NCBI GenBank assembly: GCA_039029315.1
Contig: JBCCGK010000006.1
Coordinates: 118,595 to 182,594 of the forward strand
From: JBCCCJ01 sp039029315
GTDB lineage: Bacteria > Bacteroidota > Bacteroidia > J057
Length of the DNA stretch: 64,000 nt
Direction: 5' to 3'
In this document: piece after piece, positions 44,286 to 51,779 of the stretch
Layout: each line of letters opens with the position of its first letter
Position numbering within the stretch: the first letter of the stretch is position 1
Notes under the pieces: model-generated
What the model was told of the DNA's origin: nothing
The model's input: the letters and a program-made list of their open reading frames with translations, nothing else
The model's database searches: none
Made by a program: the position numbers and the translations under genes

Positions 44286-46244
44286 CTATTTGATTTCCAG
44301 AATCTTGAACTCAGTCCGTCGATTGCGGGCGCGGTCTTCATCTGTGATATTCCCGGATACAGGCATACTCTCCCCATAGCCTTTGGCTTCAATCCGAGAT
44401 TCTGGCAAGCCTTGTTCGATGAGATAGTTTCTGACAGATTCCGCTCGGTTTTGGCTGAGGGCCAGGTTGGCATCCTCAGAACCGACATCATCCGTATGTC
44501 CCTGGATTTCGATCCGAATTTGAGGATTTTTGTGAAGGAAATTGTACAGAAATTTCAACTCTGGCTCTGAGGTAGGTGCCAAGGCAAAAGAGCCAAATTC
44601 AAAGAAAATATTTCGCAAGGTTACCTGCACATCTTTTTCCAAGCGTTGCATTTCGATGATGAGATCAAAGAAAGGGGTCTCTTCCTGATCCTTGAGGTAG
44701 AAATGCTTGCTGGTAAAGAGGTATCCACGTGCTTCTACAAAAGCTGCATATTCTTTTTCCAATGGCAGACTCATCAGGAAGCTTCCTTTGCTGGATTCGG
44801 TAAAGGCTTCTCTTACTGTATCCCCGCTTGCCAGATCTACCAATCTGATCTGGGCTTGAAGGGGCTTGCTACTGAGGCTATCTCGCACAATTCCTCGAAG
44901 AAAGGTGGCAATTTTGGGTCGAATTCTTTTGTCCAAAGCGAATTCATACAAATCGCTGCCTCCCAATCCACCTTCCCGATCGGAATTGATAAATCCCTTG
45001 CGGCCAGTGGAGTTGACAAATAGATGACTTTCAAAAGCTGCGGTGTTCAGGGGGTAGCCCAGGTTTTTGGGCTGAGACCAGCTTCCATTTTCCAGATATG
45101 AGACAAAAATATCCTGTCCACCAAATCCGGGATGATAATCGGAGGAGAAATACAGCGAAATATCATCAGCATGAAGAAAAGGAGAATCTTCATTGCCAAC
45201 ACTGTTGATCGATGATCCCAGATTGGTGGCAGGCAGCCATTCTCCATCAACGAATTTGGAGGACCAGATATCACTTCCTCCTTGCCCATTGAGTCTTCTG
45301 GATGCGAAATAGAGTGTCTTGCCATCTCCTGACAAACAAGGATGCGCATCCCAGCCTTCTCCATTGACATTTGGACCTAGATTCTGAGGTCTGCTCCATC
45401 GATTTCCCTCCTTGAATGCGATATAGATGTCGCACCCGCCATAGCCATCCTCTCGATTGCAGGCTGTAAAAAAAATCGTCCTTCCATCTTGTGTGATTGA
45501 AGCCGCCCCCTCATTGTCTCTGGTATTGATCGGGCTTCCAAGGTTTTCAGCCTTGCTCCAGGCGGAATCTTCCCACTGCGAATAGAAAAAATCCTCTGAA
45601 TAATTCTGCATCATGGCATTGTATCCGCCAATGCTTTGAGGGCGCCTGGACGTAAAGAGAAGGTAGGCATCATCTGCTGTCAGAAATGGCAAGTATTCAT
45701 CCTTGTCCGTATTGATAGCTTCTCCGAGATTCAGCGGGTGAAAATCCAAAGAATCCTTGATGGCCTCTGCTGCAAATTCCGCATGGCGCAGATTGGCTTT
45801 CGCTTTGTTGACATCAACCTTTCTGCCAACCCCTTTGTCAAGAAATGCTTGAAGGTTTTTCACTGCCAAGGCATATTTCTCATTGTAGAAATATGTTTCT
45901 CCCAAATAAAAATCTATTGCATTGAAGGCATCAGGCATGATTTCATAAGCCGTCTCCAAATGCGGCAAAGCCTGCTCATATTGTTTTTTCACATACGCAT
46001 TGATCCCCAATTGATAATGGGCGTGCGCAAAGCGAGGTTCGATTTTGATCGCTTCTTCGAATGCTGCAATGGCTTTGATTCGATCTCTATAATGTGCTTG
46101 TTGCAGGCCTTCTTCGTAGAACTTTAAGGCTTTTTTTGATCGAATGCCATAATCGGCAGGCTTTCTTTTTGTCTGGCCGATGGTGGCAGAAAATGAACAA
46201 AGGAGAAAAAGAAATGCAAAAAGGGGAGCGATACGATATTTCAT
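44286..46244 (-). CDS. TPR / PD40 propeller / OmpA-domain outer-membrane protein (PorE-like)
   Basis: A 652-aa protein. ATG 46244 starts signal peptide MKYRIAPLFAFLFLLCSFS. Order: TPR repeats (ALKFYEEGLQQAHYRDRIKA, FAHAHYQLGINAYVKKQY) at about 30-160; a WD40/PD40-type beta-propeller (DDAYLLFTSRRPQS, DGRTIFFTACNREDGYGG, DGKTLYFASRRLNGQGGSD, RKGFINSDREGGLGGSD) at about 180-420; a short carboxypeptidase-regulatory-like domain (RGIVRDSLSSKPLQAQIRL); and an OmpA peptidoglycan-binding domain (IEIQGHTDDVGSEDANLALSQNRAE). This is the layout of PorE, which links T9SS outer-membrane components to peptidoglycan, and of many paralogues. Membership of the secretion apparatus is plausible but not proven. 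Confidence 0.85.
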   Translation of the reverse strand: MKYRIAPLFAFLFLLCSFSATIGQTKRKPADYGIRSKKALKFYEEGLQQAHYRDRIKAIAAFEEAIKIEPRFAHAHYQLGINAYVKKQYEQALPHLETAYEIMPDAFNAIDFYLGETYFYNEKYALAVKNLQAFLDKGVGRKVDVNKAKANLRHAEFAAEAIKDSLDFHPLNLGEAINTDKDEYLPFLTADDAYLLFTSRRPQSIGGYNAMMQNYSEDFFYSQWEDSAWSKAENLGSPINTRDNEGAASITQDGRTIFFTACNREDGYGGCDIYIAFKEGNRWSRPQNLGPNVNGEGWDAHPCLSGDGKTLYFASRRLNGQGGSDIWSSKFVDGEWLPATNLGSSINSVGNEDSPFLHADDISLYFSSDYHPGFGGQDIFVSYLENGSWSQPKNLGYPLNTAAFESHLFVNSTGRKGFINSDREGGLGGSDLYEFALDKRIRPKIATFLRGIVRDSLSSKPLQAQIRLVDLASGDTVREAFTESSKGSFLMSLPLEKEYAAFVEARGYLFTSKHFYLKDQEETPFFDLIIEMQRLEKDVQVTLRNIFFEFGSFALAPTSEPELKFLYNFLHKNPQIRIEIQGHTDDVGSEDANLALSQNRAESVRNYLIEQGLPESRIEAKGYGESMPVSGNITDEDRARNRRTEFKILEIK

Positions 46245-46374
46245 ATGAGATGGAAATAGCAAATCCTGATGACAAGTTACAGAATTTGAGGATGTCATTT
46301 CAATGGATGTAAGATTCATCCGATAACCAAATTCTTAACGAAATTCATCGGAAAAAGTGACACGTTGGAAGTTT

Positions 46375-46409
46375 TTGAATCAAAAAGGAAATTCTTTACT
46401 TACTTTTTG
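46375..46409 (+). promoter_or_regulatory. Weak candidate promoter for the aquaporin gene
   Basis: TTG at 46375-46377, then 23 bases, then TACTTTTTG (46401-46409), which is TAnnTTTG with one extra T. It lies 31 bases before the ATG. Confidence 0.25.
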
Positions 46410-46439
46410 AGGATACACTACTAGTAAAACTCCAATCAC

Positions 46440-47084
46440 ATGAAAAATTATTTAACTGAATTCATTGGAACTTTCTTCCTTGTTTTAGCCATTGGGCTTT
46501 CAGTTGGTGCAGGCAGCAGTATTGGACATATGGCCCCAGTGGCTATCGGGGTTACTCTGATGGTTATGGTTTACATGGGCGGTCATATCTCAGGTGCTCA
46601 CTACAATCCTGCGGTGACGCTGGCAGTTTTGATCCGAGGCAAAATCAATGGCAAAGAAGCCGGCCTGTATATGTTGTCCCAGATTTTGGGATCGCTCGCA
46701 GCAGCAGGGGTAGCCAGTATGCTGGTCCAGGATGCCAGTTTTAATTTTGGTACAGCCCTATCGCCAGGAGCCAATGCAACCTATCTTCAGGCCTTATTGG
46801 TGGAAGTTCTGTTTACCTTCGCACTGGCCCTGGTGGTCTTGAATGTTGCCACCACCAAGGCGACGGAAGGAAATTCTTATTATGGTCTTGCTATTGGATT
46901 CACGGTATTGGCTGCTGCTTATGCTGGCGGAGGGATCTCAGGTGGCGCCTTTAATCCAGCTGTCGGGATCGGTCCCAATGTCATAGGTGGCGATTCCAAT
47001 GATCTTTGGATTTATCTGGTCGGTCCGTTTGCTGGAGGTGCGTTGGCTGGACTGGTCTACAAATTCCAACATCCAAAAGGATAA
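46440..47084 (+). CDS. Aquaporin/MIP-family channel with atypical second NPA motif
   Basis: A 214-aa inner-membrane channel with six hydrophobic segments and two half-helices. NPA1 is in SGAHYNPAVTLA (Asn 56), NPA2 in SGGAFNPAVGIGPN (Asn 172). The loop spacing, GGHISGAHYNPA and the internal duplication are those of water channels closer to AqpZ than to GlpF. In nearly all aquaporins the residue after NPA2 is the selectivity-filter arginine (NPAR); here it is Val 175. Without it, charge and size selection should differ, so calling it a pure water channel would be premature. It is alone on the plus strand, with an inverted repeat after its stop. Confidence 0.9.
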   Translation: MKNYLTEFIGTFFLVLAIGLSVGAGSSIGHMAPVAIGVTLMVMVYMGGHISGAHYNPAVTLAVLIRGKINGKEAGLYMLSQILGSLAAAGVASMLVQDASFNFGTALSPGANATYLQALLVEVLFTFALALVVLNVATTKATEGNSYYGLAIGFTVLAAAYAGGGISGGAFNPAVGIGPNVIGGDSNDLWIYLVGPFAGGALAGLVYKFQHPKG

Positions 47085-47105
47085 GAGAACCATTTCGGTA
47101 GGAGA

Positions 47106-47201
47106 CAAGAAGGAATAAGGCATATCAGGTATTCGTGTGTAGGCACATAGGTACAAGAATGAGAGCGAACATATTGCTACGTAAGGCCTTATTCCTTCTT
47201 G
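47106..47201. repeat. 16-bp perfect inverted repeat enclosing 64 bases
   Basis: CAAGAAGGAATAAGGC at 47106-47121 recurs perfectly inverted at 47186-47201. The 96-base unit sits between the convergent aquaporin and Rieske genes. It could be a large-loop bidirectional terminator or a miniature inverted-repeat element; no target-site duplication was identified. Confidence 0.5.
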
Positions 47202-47276
47202 CATGTATTATCCAATTTTGAGCTGGAGACGCATCGGGTTTTGAGATTGCTCCTTGTCCCTCTTCCCAATTTCTCC

Positions 47277-47627
47277 TCAAAATAGGCCCAGGAACTTTCG
47301 CTTGGGAATCTCGACATACAACTGTCCCCCCTCTTCAATTAACGGATAGGTTTTAACAAAATATCCCCCACTTTCAGATTGCCCGGTCTGAGGATCGAAC
47401 GCAAATCGATGCCACGGACAAACCACTTCTTCTTTCTCATTCAAAAACCCTTTGGACAGGGGCCCTCCCTGATGAGAACACTTATCTGACAAAACAAACC
47501 AGGCTCCCCGACATCGAATCAGGCACAGTTTTTTTCCCTCTATCTTCAGTTGGGCCAGATGTGGTCCGTCTGCCTTCAACATTGGTTTCCAAATTGCTGG
47601 GTCTAACAGGTGCCGTTCAGATGACAT
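47277..47627 (-). CDS. Rieske [2Fe-2S] domain protein
   Basis: A 116-aa soluble protein that is little more than a Rieske domain. The cluster ligands are visible: C50-x-H52 in CSHQGGPLS and C70-x2-H73 in CPWHRFAF, followed by the usual DPQTGQSESG turn. No signal peptide or membrane anchor is present, so it is probably a cytoplasmic electron carrier, like the ferredoxin subunit of dioxygenases or nitrite-reductase small subunits. No partner oxygenase or reductase lies nearby, so its redox partner is unknown. ATG 47627 is the natural start. Confidence 0.85.
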   Translation of the reverse strand: MSSERHLLDPAIWKPMLKADGPHLAQLKIEGKKLCLIRCRGAWFVLSDKCSHQGGPLSKGFLNEKEEVVCPWHRFAFDPQTGQSESGGYFVKTYPLIEEGGQLYVEIPKRKFLGLF

Positions 47628-47876
47628 AAAGGGAAAAAATTATCGAGTAATGGAGATGATTTAGCATACGCACTGTCTGGGCAACTGTCGGACCAATGGC
47701 TCATGAAAGAAAAAAATCCGACCGAACTCCACTGACATTGATTGTGCCATTGATATAAAAACCCGTGGATATGTAAGTAAAGGGACACATTTATTTGTGA
47801 GGGAAATAAGGGAAATAAGGGAAAAATCTTACCAATCAAGCCAGTATATCCCTTATACCCAAAATCAACCCTAATA

Positions 47877-47909
47877 TTGTCCATCTACTTACCATTCATT
47901 CTATCTTTG
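47877..47909 (+). promoter_or_regulatory. Consensus Bacteroidota promoter (TTG-N22-TATCTTTG)
   Basis: TTG at 47877-47879, 22 bases, TATCTTTG at 47902-47909: an exact TAnnTTTG with the expected spacing. Predicted transcription start is near 47914-47917. Nothing with a known function begins directly after it. The upstream part of the gap (47628-47876) shows only a short GGGAAATAA repeat and no gene. Confidence 0.55.
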
Positions 47910-47922
47910 AGGTAGGAGAATA

Positions 47923-48045
47923 ATGGAAAAAGAGAGAATCATGATAAAAAAGCCAGTATTTTTCTTCCGCCACATACACGCCAAATATGTCTCCTGCTAT
48001 CACCTGGACGCAGTCAGCATCTTCTCTTTCTCCTACAATTTCTGA
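47923..48045 (+). CDS. Putative 40-aa peptide in an isolated small transcription unit
   Basis: ATG 47923 is preceded by AGGAG four bases upstream, a rare clear Shine-Dalgarno for this genome, and by a consensus promoter. The frame (MEKERIMIKKPVFFFRHIHA..., ending SIFSFSYNF) is rich in Phe, His and Tyr and stops at TGA 48043-48045. About 95 bases later a strong intrinsic terminator ends the unit. It may be a small protein, a leader peptide controlling the downstream toxin-antitoxin pair, or a chance frame within a non-coding RNA. No homologue is recognised. Confidence 0.35.
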   Translation: MEKERIMIKKPVFFFRHIHAKYVSCYHLDAVSIFSFSYNF

Positions 48046-48140
48046 AACAAAATAAAAAAAATGTTCAAGGCTGCGACCTTTTTCGAAACGCTTCGACCTA
48101 TATGTATGTATAGCACAATCATGAATCCATTATACACTGG

Positions 48141-48164
48141 ACCTCCGACTTTCGGAGGTTTTTG
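48141..48164 (+). terminator. Intrinsic terminator before the toxin-antitoxin genes
   Basis: A perfect 8-bp stem (ACCTCCGA 48141-48148 against 48152-48159, 3-base loop) followed by TTTTG and TTTG. It lies 67 bases before the antitoxin start and about 225 bases after the consensus promoter at 47902-47909, so it closes a compact unit with no known gene. Confidence 0.8.
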
Positions 48165-48230
48165 TTTGGGGGAGCAGTTGATTTTGGAACAAGACTTGGC
48201 TATATTGGTACAAAGTTGTTTATTGAATAT

Positions 48231-48536
48231 ATGAAAGGTATAGAACTGATACAGGATGCAACTGGACAGATAACGGGGATCAAACTAGATGTTCAAGATG
48301 ATCCCAAATTGGCCCAGGGATTATATCACTTGTTTCGCACCTTACAAAAGGCAAAAGAGACCGAAGAAATTGTAAAGGAGGAGACATTGATTGGGGGAGC
48401 TTCGAAGCCCATGTCTTTAACCGCCTTAAACAAATTGGTCCGCGATTCCAAAAAAAGCGGTGAGATCACCCAGGAAGAATTCTTTCAACTGCATCCCACA
48501 TGGCAGAAAAACGAAAAGTTGTCCTTACCAAATTAG
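48231..48536 (+). CDS. Putative antitoxin of a type II toxin-antitoxin pair
   Basis: A 101-aa protein from ATG 48231 (MKGIELIQDATGQITGIKLD); the frame extends upstream through the terminator, which excludes an earlier start. It begins with a strand-turn-strand of the kind seen in Bacteroidota antitoxins preceding RelE/ParE toxins (IELIxDxxGxITGIKLD), followed by a helical, lysine/glutamate-rich tail (ALNKLVRDSKKSGEITQEEF). No classical DNA-binding domain can be assigned. It overlaps the toxin gene by 37 bases, the order antitoxin-toxin being standard. Assignment rests mainly on the partner gene. Confidence 0.6.
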   Translation: MKGIELIQDATGQITGIKLDVQDDPKLAQGLYHLFRTLQKAKETEEIVKEETLIGGASKPMSLTALNKLVRDSKKSGEITQEEFFQLHPTWQKNEKLSLPN

Positions 48537-48802
48537 CCAACGAACACATCACCCATATTTATCAGACCCTTCTGCAAATCAGCGATGATGAAGCTGAGGC
48601 CTTAATGGATGATTTTCTTGATACCGTCTTTGGCGATATTCCTACCTTCCCTGAACAATTCCCGATTTGTGAGGGAATCAAAACTCAGTCCAATGATTAT
48701 CGGATTGCCCATTTGGTGGGGCATTTCCGGGTGATTTTTCAAATTCTCAAAGATCGCGTGCTGATTCTCCTTATCTTGCATGAGAGTGAATTGCCGTTTT
48801 AG
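48500..48802 (+). CDS. RelE/ParE-superfamily toxin
   Basis: A 100-aa protein with the ParE/RelE pattern: N-terminal VVLTKLANEHITHIYQTLLQ helix hairpin, ALMDDFLDTVFGDIPTFPEQFPICEG, then SNDYRIAHLVGHFRVIFQI and a final strand VLILLILHE. In the ParE branch, toxins act on DNA gyrase; in the RelE branch, on ribosome-bound mRNA. The position of Arg in YRIAHLVGHFRVIF is typical, but the target cannot be told from sequence. ATG 48500 lies inside the antitoxin gene, in another frame, a usual arrangement for coupled translation. Confidence 0.75.
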   Translation: MAEKRKVVLTKLANEHITHIYQTLLQISDDEAEALMDDFLDTVFGDIPTFPEQFPICEGIKTQSNDYRIAHLVGHFRVIFQILKDRVLILLILHESELPF

Positions 48803-48835
48803 GTCTGTTTTTGAGTCGAAATAGTATTGGTTTGT

Positions 48836-49537
48836 ATGAAAAAGATTGGTGTTTGGATCGGGTTTCTGCTAATGAGCCTGCATCTTGGGTATACGCAGAC
48901 AGAACATGACATCCACATGCGATCCATTCGATTTGCACCCAATAAGGCAGATAGTGCCTTATTGGAGTATGTGATCCGCAATCTGTTGGATAGACCACAA
49001 GATGTTGTCTTCATTTCGAATCGAGACCTGCTCACCTCGCTTTGTGTCGCACATTGCGGAGAGGAAGAAGTGAGCATTCACGACACTTTACATGACAAAC
49101 GAATCATCGACATCTATCTCAGAACAGCCACTTTTGATTCTGCTGCTCATGGGTACAGCTATTATCCCGGCGAGGATAGTCTGATTGAGACCATAGATGG
49201 CCTCCCTGCCTATGGAGGAACATATGAGTTGCCCCGCACCTATATCGACTCTTTAGCTGTGAGGATTAAGGGCAAGTCTATCAAGATTCCCAAAGATGCC
49301 TATAGCGACCTCTACAATCCCAATCTGTGTGAAAGTGAATTGTTTCGCCAACCCATTGCGGCTTATCCATCTGGAAGTGGCAATTATTTTTACCTCTATC
49401 TGTATGGAGGACAATCTTCCGATACTTACTTCACCAAACTGATCTTTAACAAAAAGAAGTTTCTGAAAAAAATCGTGGTGGAATATCCGGACTTGATTGA
49501 TTATGGAGCCATGCGACCCGATTTTATTGGCTTTTGA
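48836..49537 (+). CDS. Secreted protein of unknown function
   Basis: A 233-aa exported protein: ATG 48836 starts signal peptide MKKIGVWIGFLLMSLHLGY cleaved near TQ; the frame reaches a TTG at 48827 that is not needed. The mature part has no transmembrane segment and no family I know; notable are two cysteines in SLCVAHCGEE, the motif YSYYPGEDSLIETIDG and a tyrosine-rich stretch NYFYLYLYGGQSSDTYF. It starts 33 bases after the toxin stop on the same strand, so it may be read from the toxin-antitoxin operon, but its secreted nature argues against a functional link. Confidence 0.6.
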   Translation: MKKIGVWIGFLLMSLHLGYTQTEHDIHMRSIRFAPNKADSALLEYVIRNLLDRPQDVVFISNRDLLTSLCVAHCGEEEVSIHDTLHDKRIIDIYLRTATFDSAAHGYSYYPGEDSLIETIDGLPAYGGTYELPRTYIDSLAVRIKGKSIKIPKDAYSDLYNPNLCESELFRQPIAAYPSGSGNYFYLYLYGGQSSDTYFTKLIFNKKKFLKKIVVEYPDLIDYGAMRPDFIGF

Positions 49538-49797
49538 TTCGGACGTTGATTGCCCCAATTCTGGAGATGATTCTGCCTTCCAATCTACCGCGGTTCGGCT
49601 GTTGGAACCAACACTTTCTCCAAGGCTATGACTTCTTTTTCCTGTCCCATATACGGATGACCATATGGCTGTCCTCTACTCTGCTCTATCGCTGTGGCTA
49701 CAGAGGCATCTAACTTGCATCGATTATAGAGATACTAAGCAAGGAAAACCCCAGAGGTTAGAATAAGCAAAATAATTTTTTTTTTCAAAACATTGTC
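49538..49797. other. Intergenic region with a possible gene remnant
   Basis: No gene can be supported. On the minus strand a short open stretch ending near 49590 reads DASVATAIEQSRGQPYGHPY and then a charged segment ending VPTAEPR, which looks like the end of a protein-coding gene cut off by an upstream stop; it may be a degraded fragment. The far end carries an A/T-rich run before the MarR promoter. Confidence 0.2.
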
Positions 49798-49811
49798 TAT
49801 ACATTTGTCGT
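49798..49811 (+). promoter_or_regulatory. MarR-gene promoter overlapping a probable operator
   Basis: TATACATTTGTCGT. It contains TACATTTG (49800-49807), an exact TAnnTTTG element 30 bases before the regulator's ATG. The same word with two changes (TATACAATAGTCGT) lies at 50314-50327 before the next gene, suggesting that the MarR protein binds both, which would make its own gene autoregulated. Confidence 0.5.
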
Positions 49812-49837
49812 AGAGCAAAGAGTTAATCGCTTCAAAA

Positions 49838-50290
49838 ATGCGCTTGGAAGAAGAACTCAAGACGGCCCCCATCAAAGATCCTTATCAAAGGATGATGCTG
49901 AACATTCTCCTGACCAATTACTGGATGGAGGATCAAATGAGTGCCATCATGAAGCGGTATGCCCTATCCAAACAGCAATACAACGTCCTTCGAATTCTCA
50001 AGGGTCAAAAAGGCAATCCAATCAATCTTTCGGATATACAGGAGCGTATGATGCACAAGCGAAGCAATGCCACACGACTGGTCGAAAAGCTTCGAAAAAA
50101 AGGACTAGTCGAACGCGTCTTGTGTGAGGAAAACCGAAGAAAAGTCGAAATTACCATCACCCAGCCTGGTCTGGAATTGCTGAAAGAAGTCAATCCGGAA
50201 ATAGAAGCCGCAGATCACCAATTGGCACAATCTCTAAGCAAGGAAGAAGCTGTCCAATTAAGCGACTTACTTGAAAAATTGCGTTCATAA
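49838..50290 (+). CDS. MarR-family transcriptional regulator
   Basis: A 150-aa dimeric winged-helix repressor. The DNA-binding core reads YALSKQQYNVLRILKGQKGN, INLSDIQERMMHKRSNATRLVEKLRKKGLV (recognition helix) and ERVLCEENRRKVEITITQPGLELL (wing), flanked by N- and C-terminal dimerisation helices. MarR proteins usually respond to small phenolic or oxidising compounds and control adjacent genes. The NmrA-like reductase gene follows 78 bases later in the same direction and shares an operator-like sequence, so it is the likely target. Confidence 0.9.
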   Translation: MRLEEELKTAPIKDPYQRMMLNILLTNYWMEDQMSAIMKRYALSKQQYNVLRILKGQKGNPINLSDIQERMMHKRSNATRLVEKLRKKGLVERVLCEENRRKVEITITQPGLELLKEVNPEIEAADHQLAQSLSKEEAVQLSDLLEKLRS

Positions 50291-50306
50291 AATTTTTTAT
50301 TCAAAC

Positions 50307-50337
50307 TGATGTATATACAATAGTCGTCAATACATCA
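50307..50337 (+). promoter_or_regulatory. Probable MarR operator before the NmrA-like gene
   Basis: TGATGTAT (50307-50314) and ATACATCA (50330-50337) are a perfect 8-base inverted repeat 15 bases apart; within it is TATACAATAGTCGT, 12 of 14 bases identical to the site at 49798-49811. It lies 31 bases before the ATG. Confidence 0.5.
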
Positions 50338-50368
50338 GATGCTTTCTAAACAAAAAAACAAATAGATC

Positions 50369-51238
50369 ATGCAAACCAACAGACAGGTATTCGTATTCGG
50401 AGCAACTGGCCAACAAGGTAGCTCACTGATTGAAGCCTTACTCCCAGATGGACATCACATCACTGGTCTGAGTCGCAACCCGGATTCTCCCAAGGCACAG
50501 GCACTCAGGTCTCAGGGAATACAGATGAAAAAAGGGGATTTCACAGATGAAGCAGCCTTAACAGAGTTGATGCAGGGAATGGATACGGTCTTTTTTATGA
50601 CAACTCCTTTTGAGAAAGGCACAGAACACGAAACCCAGCAAGGAATCACTGTCGCCAATGCGGCCAAGCAGGCAGGTGTTGGACATCTGATCTATTCTTC
50701 AGTCGGTGGGGCAAATTTGGGAACAGGTATCCCGCATTTTGACAGCAAATATTTGGTAGAGCAGCACATCCAGAGTCTGGGAATCCCCTACACCATCATC
50801 GCGCCCGTCTATTTCATGGAAAATGCCATTTCTCCCTGGAGTCTGGAGGCGTTGAAGGAAGGAGTGATTCGTCAGGCAATGCCAGGAGACCGCTTGCTTC
50901 AGCAGGTCAGTGTCAAAGACATTGGAAAAATGGCTGCCATCGCAGTCAACAGAAGAGAATCCATGTTTGGGAAGAGAATCGATCTTGCAGGAGACAATGT
51001 GACTGGTGAACAAGCCGCTCACATTCTTTCTCAAGCCAGTGGAAAAAGCATTCGCTATGAAGGCTTCCCGGCAGATATATTGAAAACACAAAATGAAGAT
51101 CTCGGTCTGATGTACGAGTGGTTCGACAAGGTAGGTTATTCTTCAGATATCGATGGGCTGCATGCTGAATATCCTGAGTTACAGTTGGAGAATCTCCAAA
51201 ACTGGGCTGCCAAACAGGATTGGACTGTCCTGAATTAA
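50369..51238 (+). CDS. NmrA/HSCARG-like NAD(P)-binding protein
   Basis: A 289-aa Rossmann-fold protein of the atypical short-chain dehydrogenase class. The nucleotide motif is VFGATGQQGSSL (residues 8-19); GLSRNP and KGDFTDEAAL follow as in the NmrA family, then FMTTPFEKGTEHE, HLIYSSVGGANLGTG and the substrate-side segment IIAPVYFMENAISPW. These proteins are NADPH sensors or reductases of quinone-like compounds; the usual active-site Tyr-x3-Lys appears as HFDSKYLVE (Lys present, Tyr not at the normal place), which favours a sensor-like or weakly catalytic role. Likely controlled by the preceding MarR gene. Confidence 0.87.
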   Translation: MQTNRQVFVFGATGQQGSSLIEALLPDGHHITGLSRNPDSPKAQALRSQGIQMKKGDFTDEAALTELMQGMDTVFFMTTPFEKGTEHETQQGITVANAAKQAGVGHLIYSSVGGANLGTGIPHFDSKYLVEQHIQSLGIPYTIIAPVYFMENAISPWSLEALKEGVIRQAMPGDRLLQQVSVKDIGKMAAIAVNRRESMFGKRIDLAGDNVTGEQAAHILSQASGKSIRYEGFPADILKTQNEDLGLMYEWFDKVGYSSDIDGLHAEYPELQLENLQNWAAKQDWTVLN

Positions 51239-51779
51239 GAGACTGTTTGATTTGTTGGGTATTAGATCCAAGCTGAGTGTTTTTTTTAGATAAGAAATGG
51301 TAGTAGTGCAATACAGGTAAGGCTGTCATCGGCACGTAGCAATGATCGGCAGACCATTGCTATGATCGGCAGACTATTGCAATGATCGGCAGACCATTGC
51401 TATGATCGGCAGACCATTGCAATGTGGAATGTTATCGAAGCGGATGCCTTTCTATATACGATAGGCAAAGCGAGAGATGGTCTGCCGATCATCTCTACAA
51501 ATATTCTGTCGGAAGATTTGCATTACTTTTGAACCACTACCAAAATAAGTTATGAACTCTGATTTGATTGTCTTCCTGGTCCATTGTTCGCCTTTTTCCT
51601 ACCATCCAGGCTGACTTATGTTCATTTTCGATTTTTTGCCCACTTATATCAGTGTTATAATTTATAACAAAAAACATTATCCGAAAAAGAAAGAATCCCT
51701 GCTTTGTCAGATGGGAGACGACATCAATAAGGCACAAGTCTGATGTTTAGGTATTCTTAGACATCAAACCCATCAGCTC
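51239..51779. other. Gene-free region with tandem repeats
   Basis: 540 bases without a supportable gene. The middle carries the 20-bp tandem repeat array (51339-51492). TACTTTTG at 51524-51531 matches the -7 promoter element on the plus strand, but no -33 TTG and no gene follow within 240 bases. An open minus-strand frame of 66 codons (51537-51737) has no protein-like character. Confidence 0.4.
51339..51492. repeat. 20-bp tandem repeat (4 units) with one inverted distal copy
   Basis: Four head-to-tail units of GCWATGATCGGCAGACYATT fill 51339-51418, with a partial fifth unit. Units alternate between GCAATG and GCTATG, so a 40-bp higher-order period exists. A 16-base inverted copy, ATGGTCTGCCGATCAT, lies at 51477-51492 and could pair with any unit to form a long hairpin. 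No spacers and no cas genes: not CRISPR. Confidence 0.75.

Noticed and set aside
47603..47884. 93-codon minus-strand frame upstream of the Rieske gene
   Set aside because: Overlaps the Rieske start, has no signal or family resemblance and lies in AT-rich non-coding sequence.
48061..48234. 57-codon frame whose stop overlaps the antitoxin ATG
   Set aside because: It runs through the intrinsic terminator and has no ribosome-binding site or protein-like composition; the overlap is probably chance.
51339..51418. Regularly spaced repeats resembling a CRISPR array
   Set aside because: Units are head-to-tail without spacers, only 20 bases long, and no cas gene is present.
51537..51737. 66-codon minus-strand frame
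   Set aside because: No conserved features, no promoter on its strand, unusual composition for this genome.
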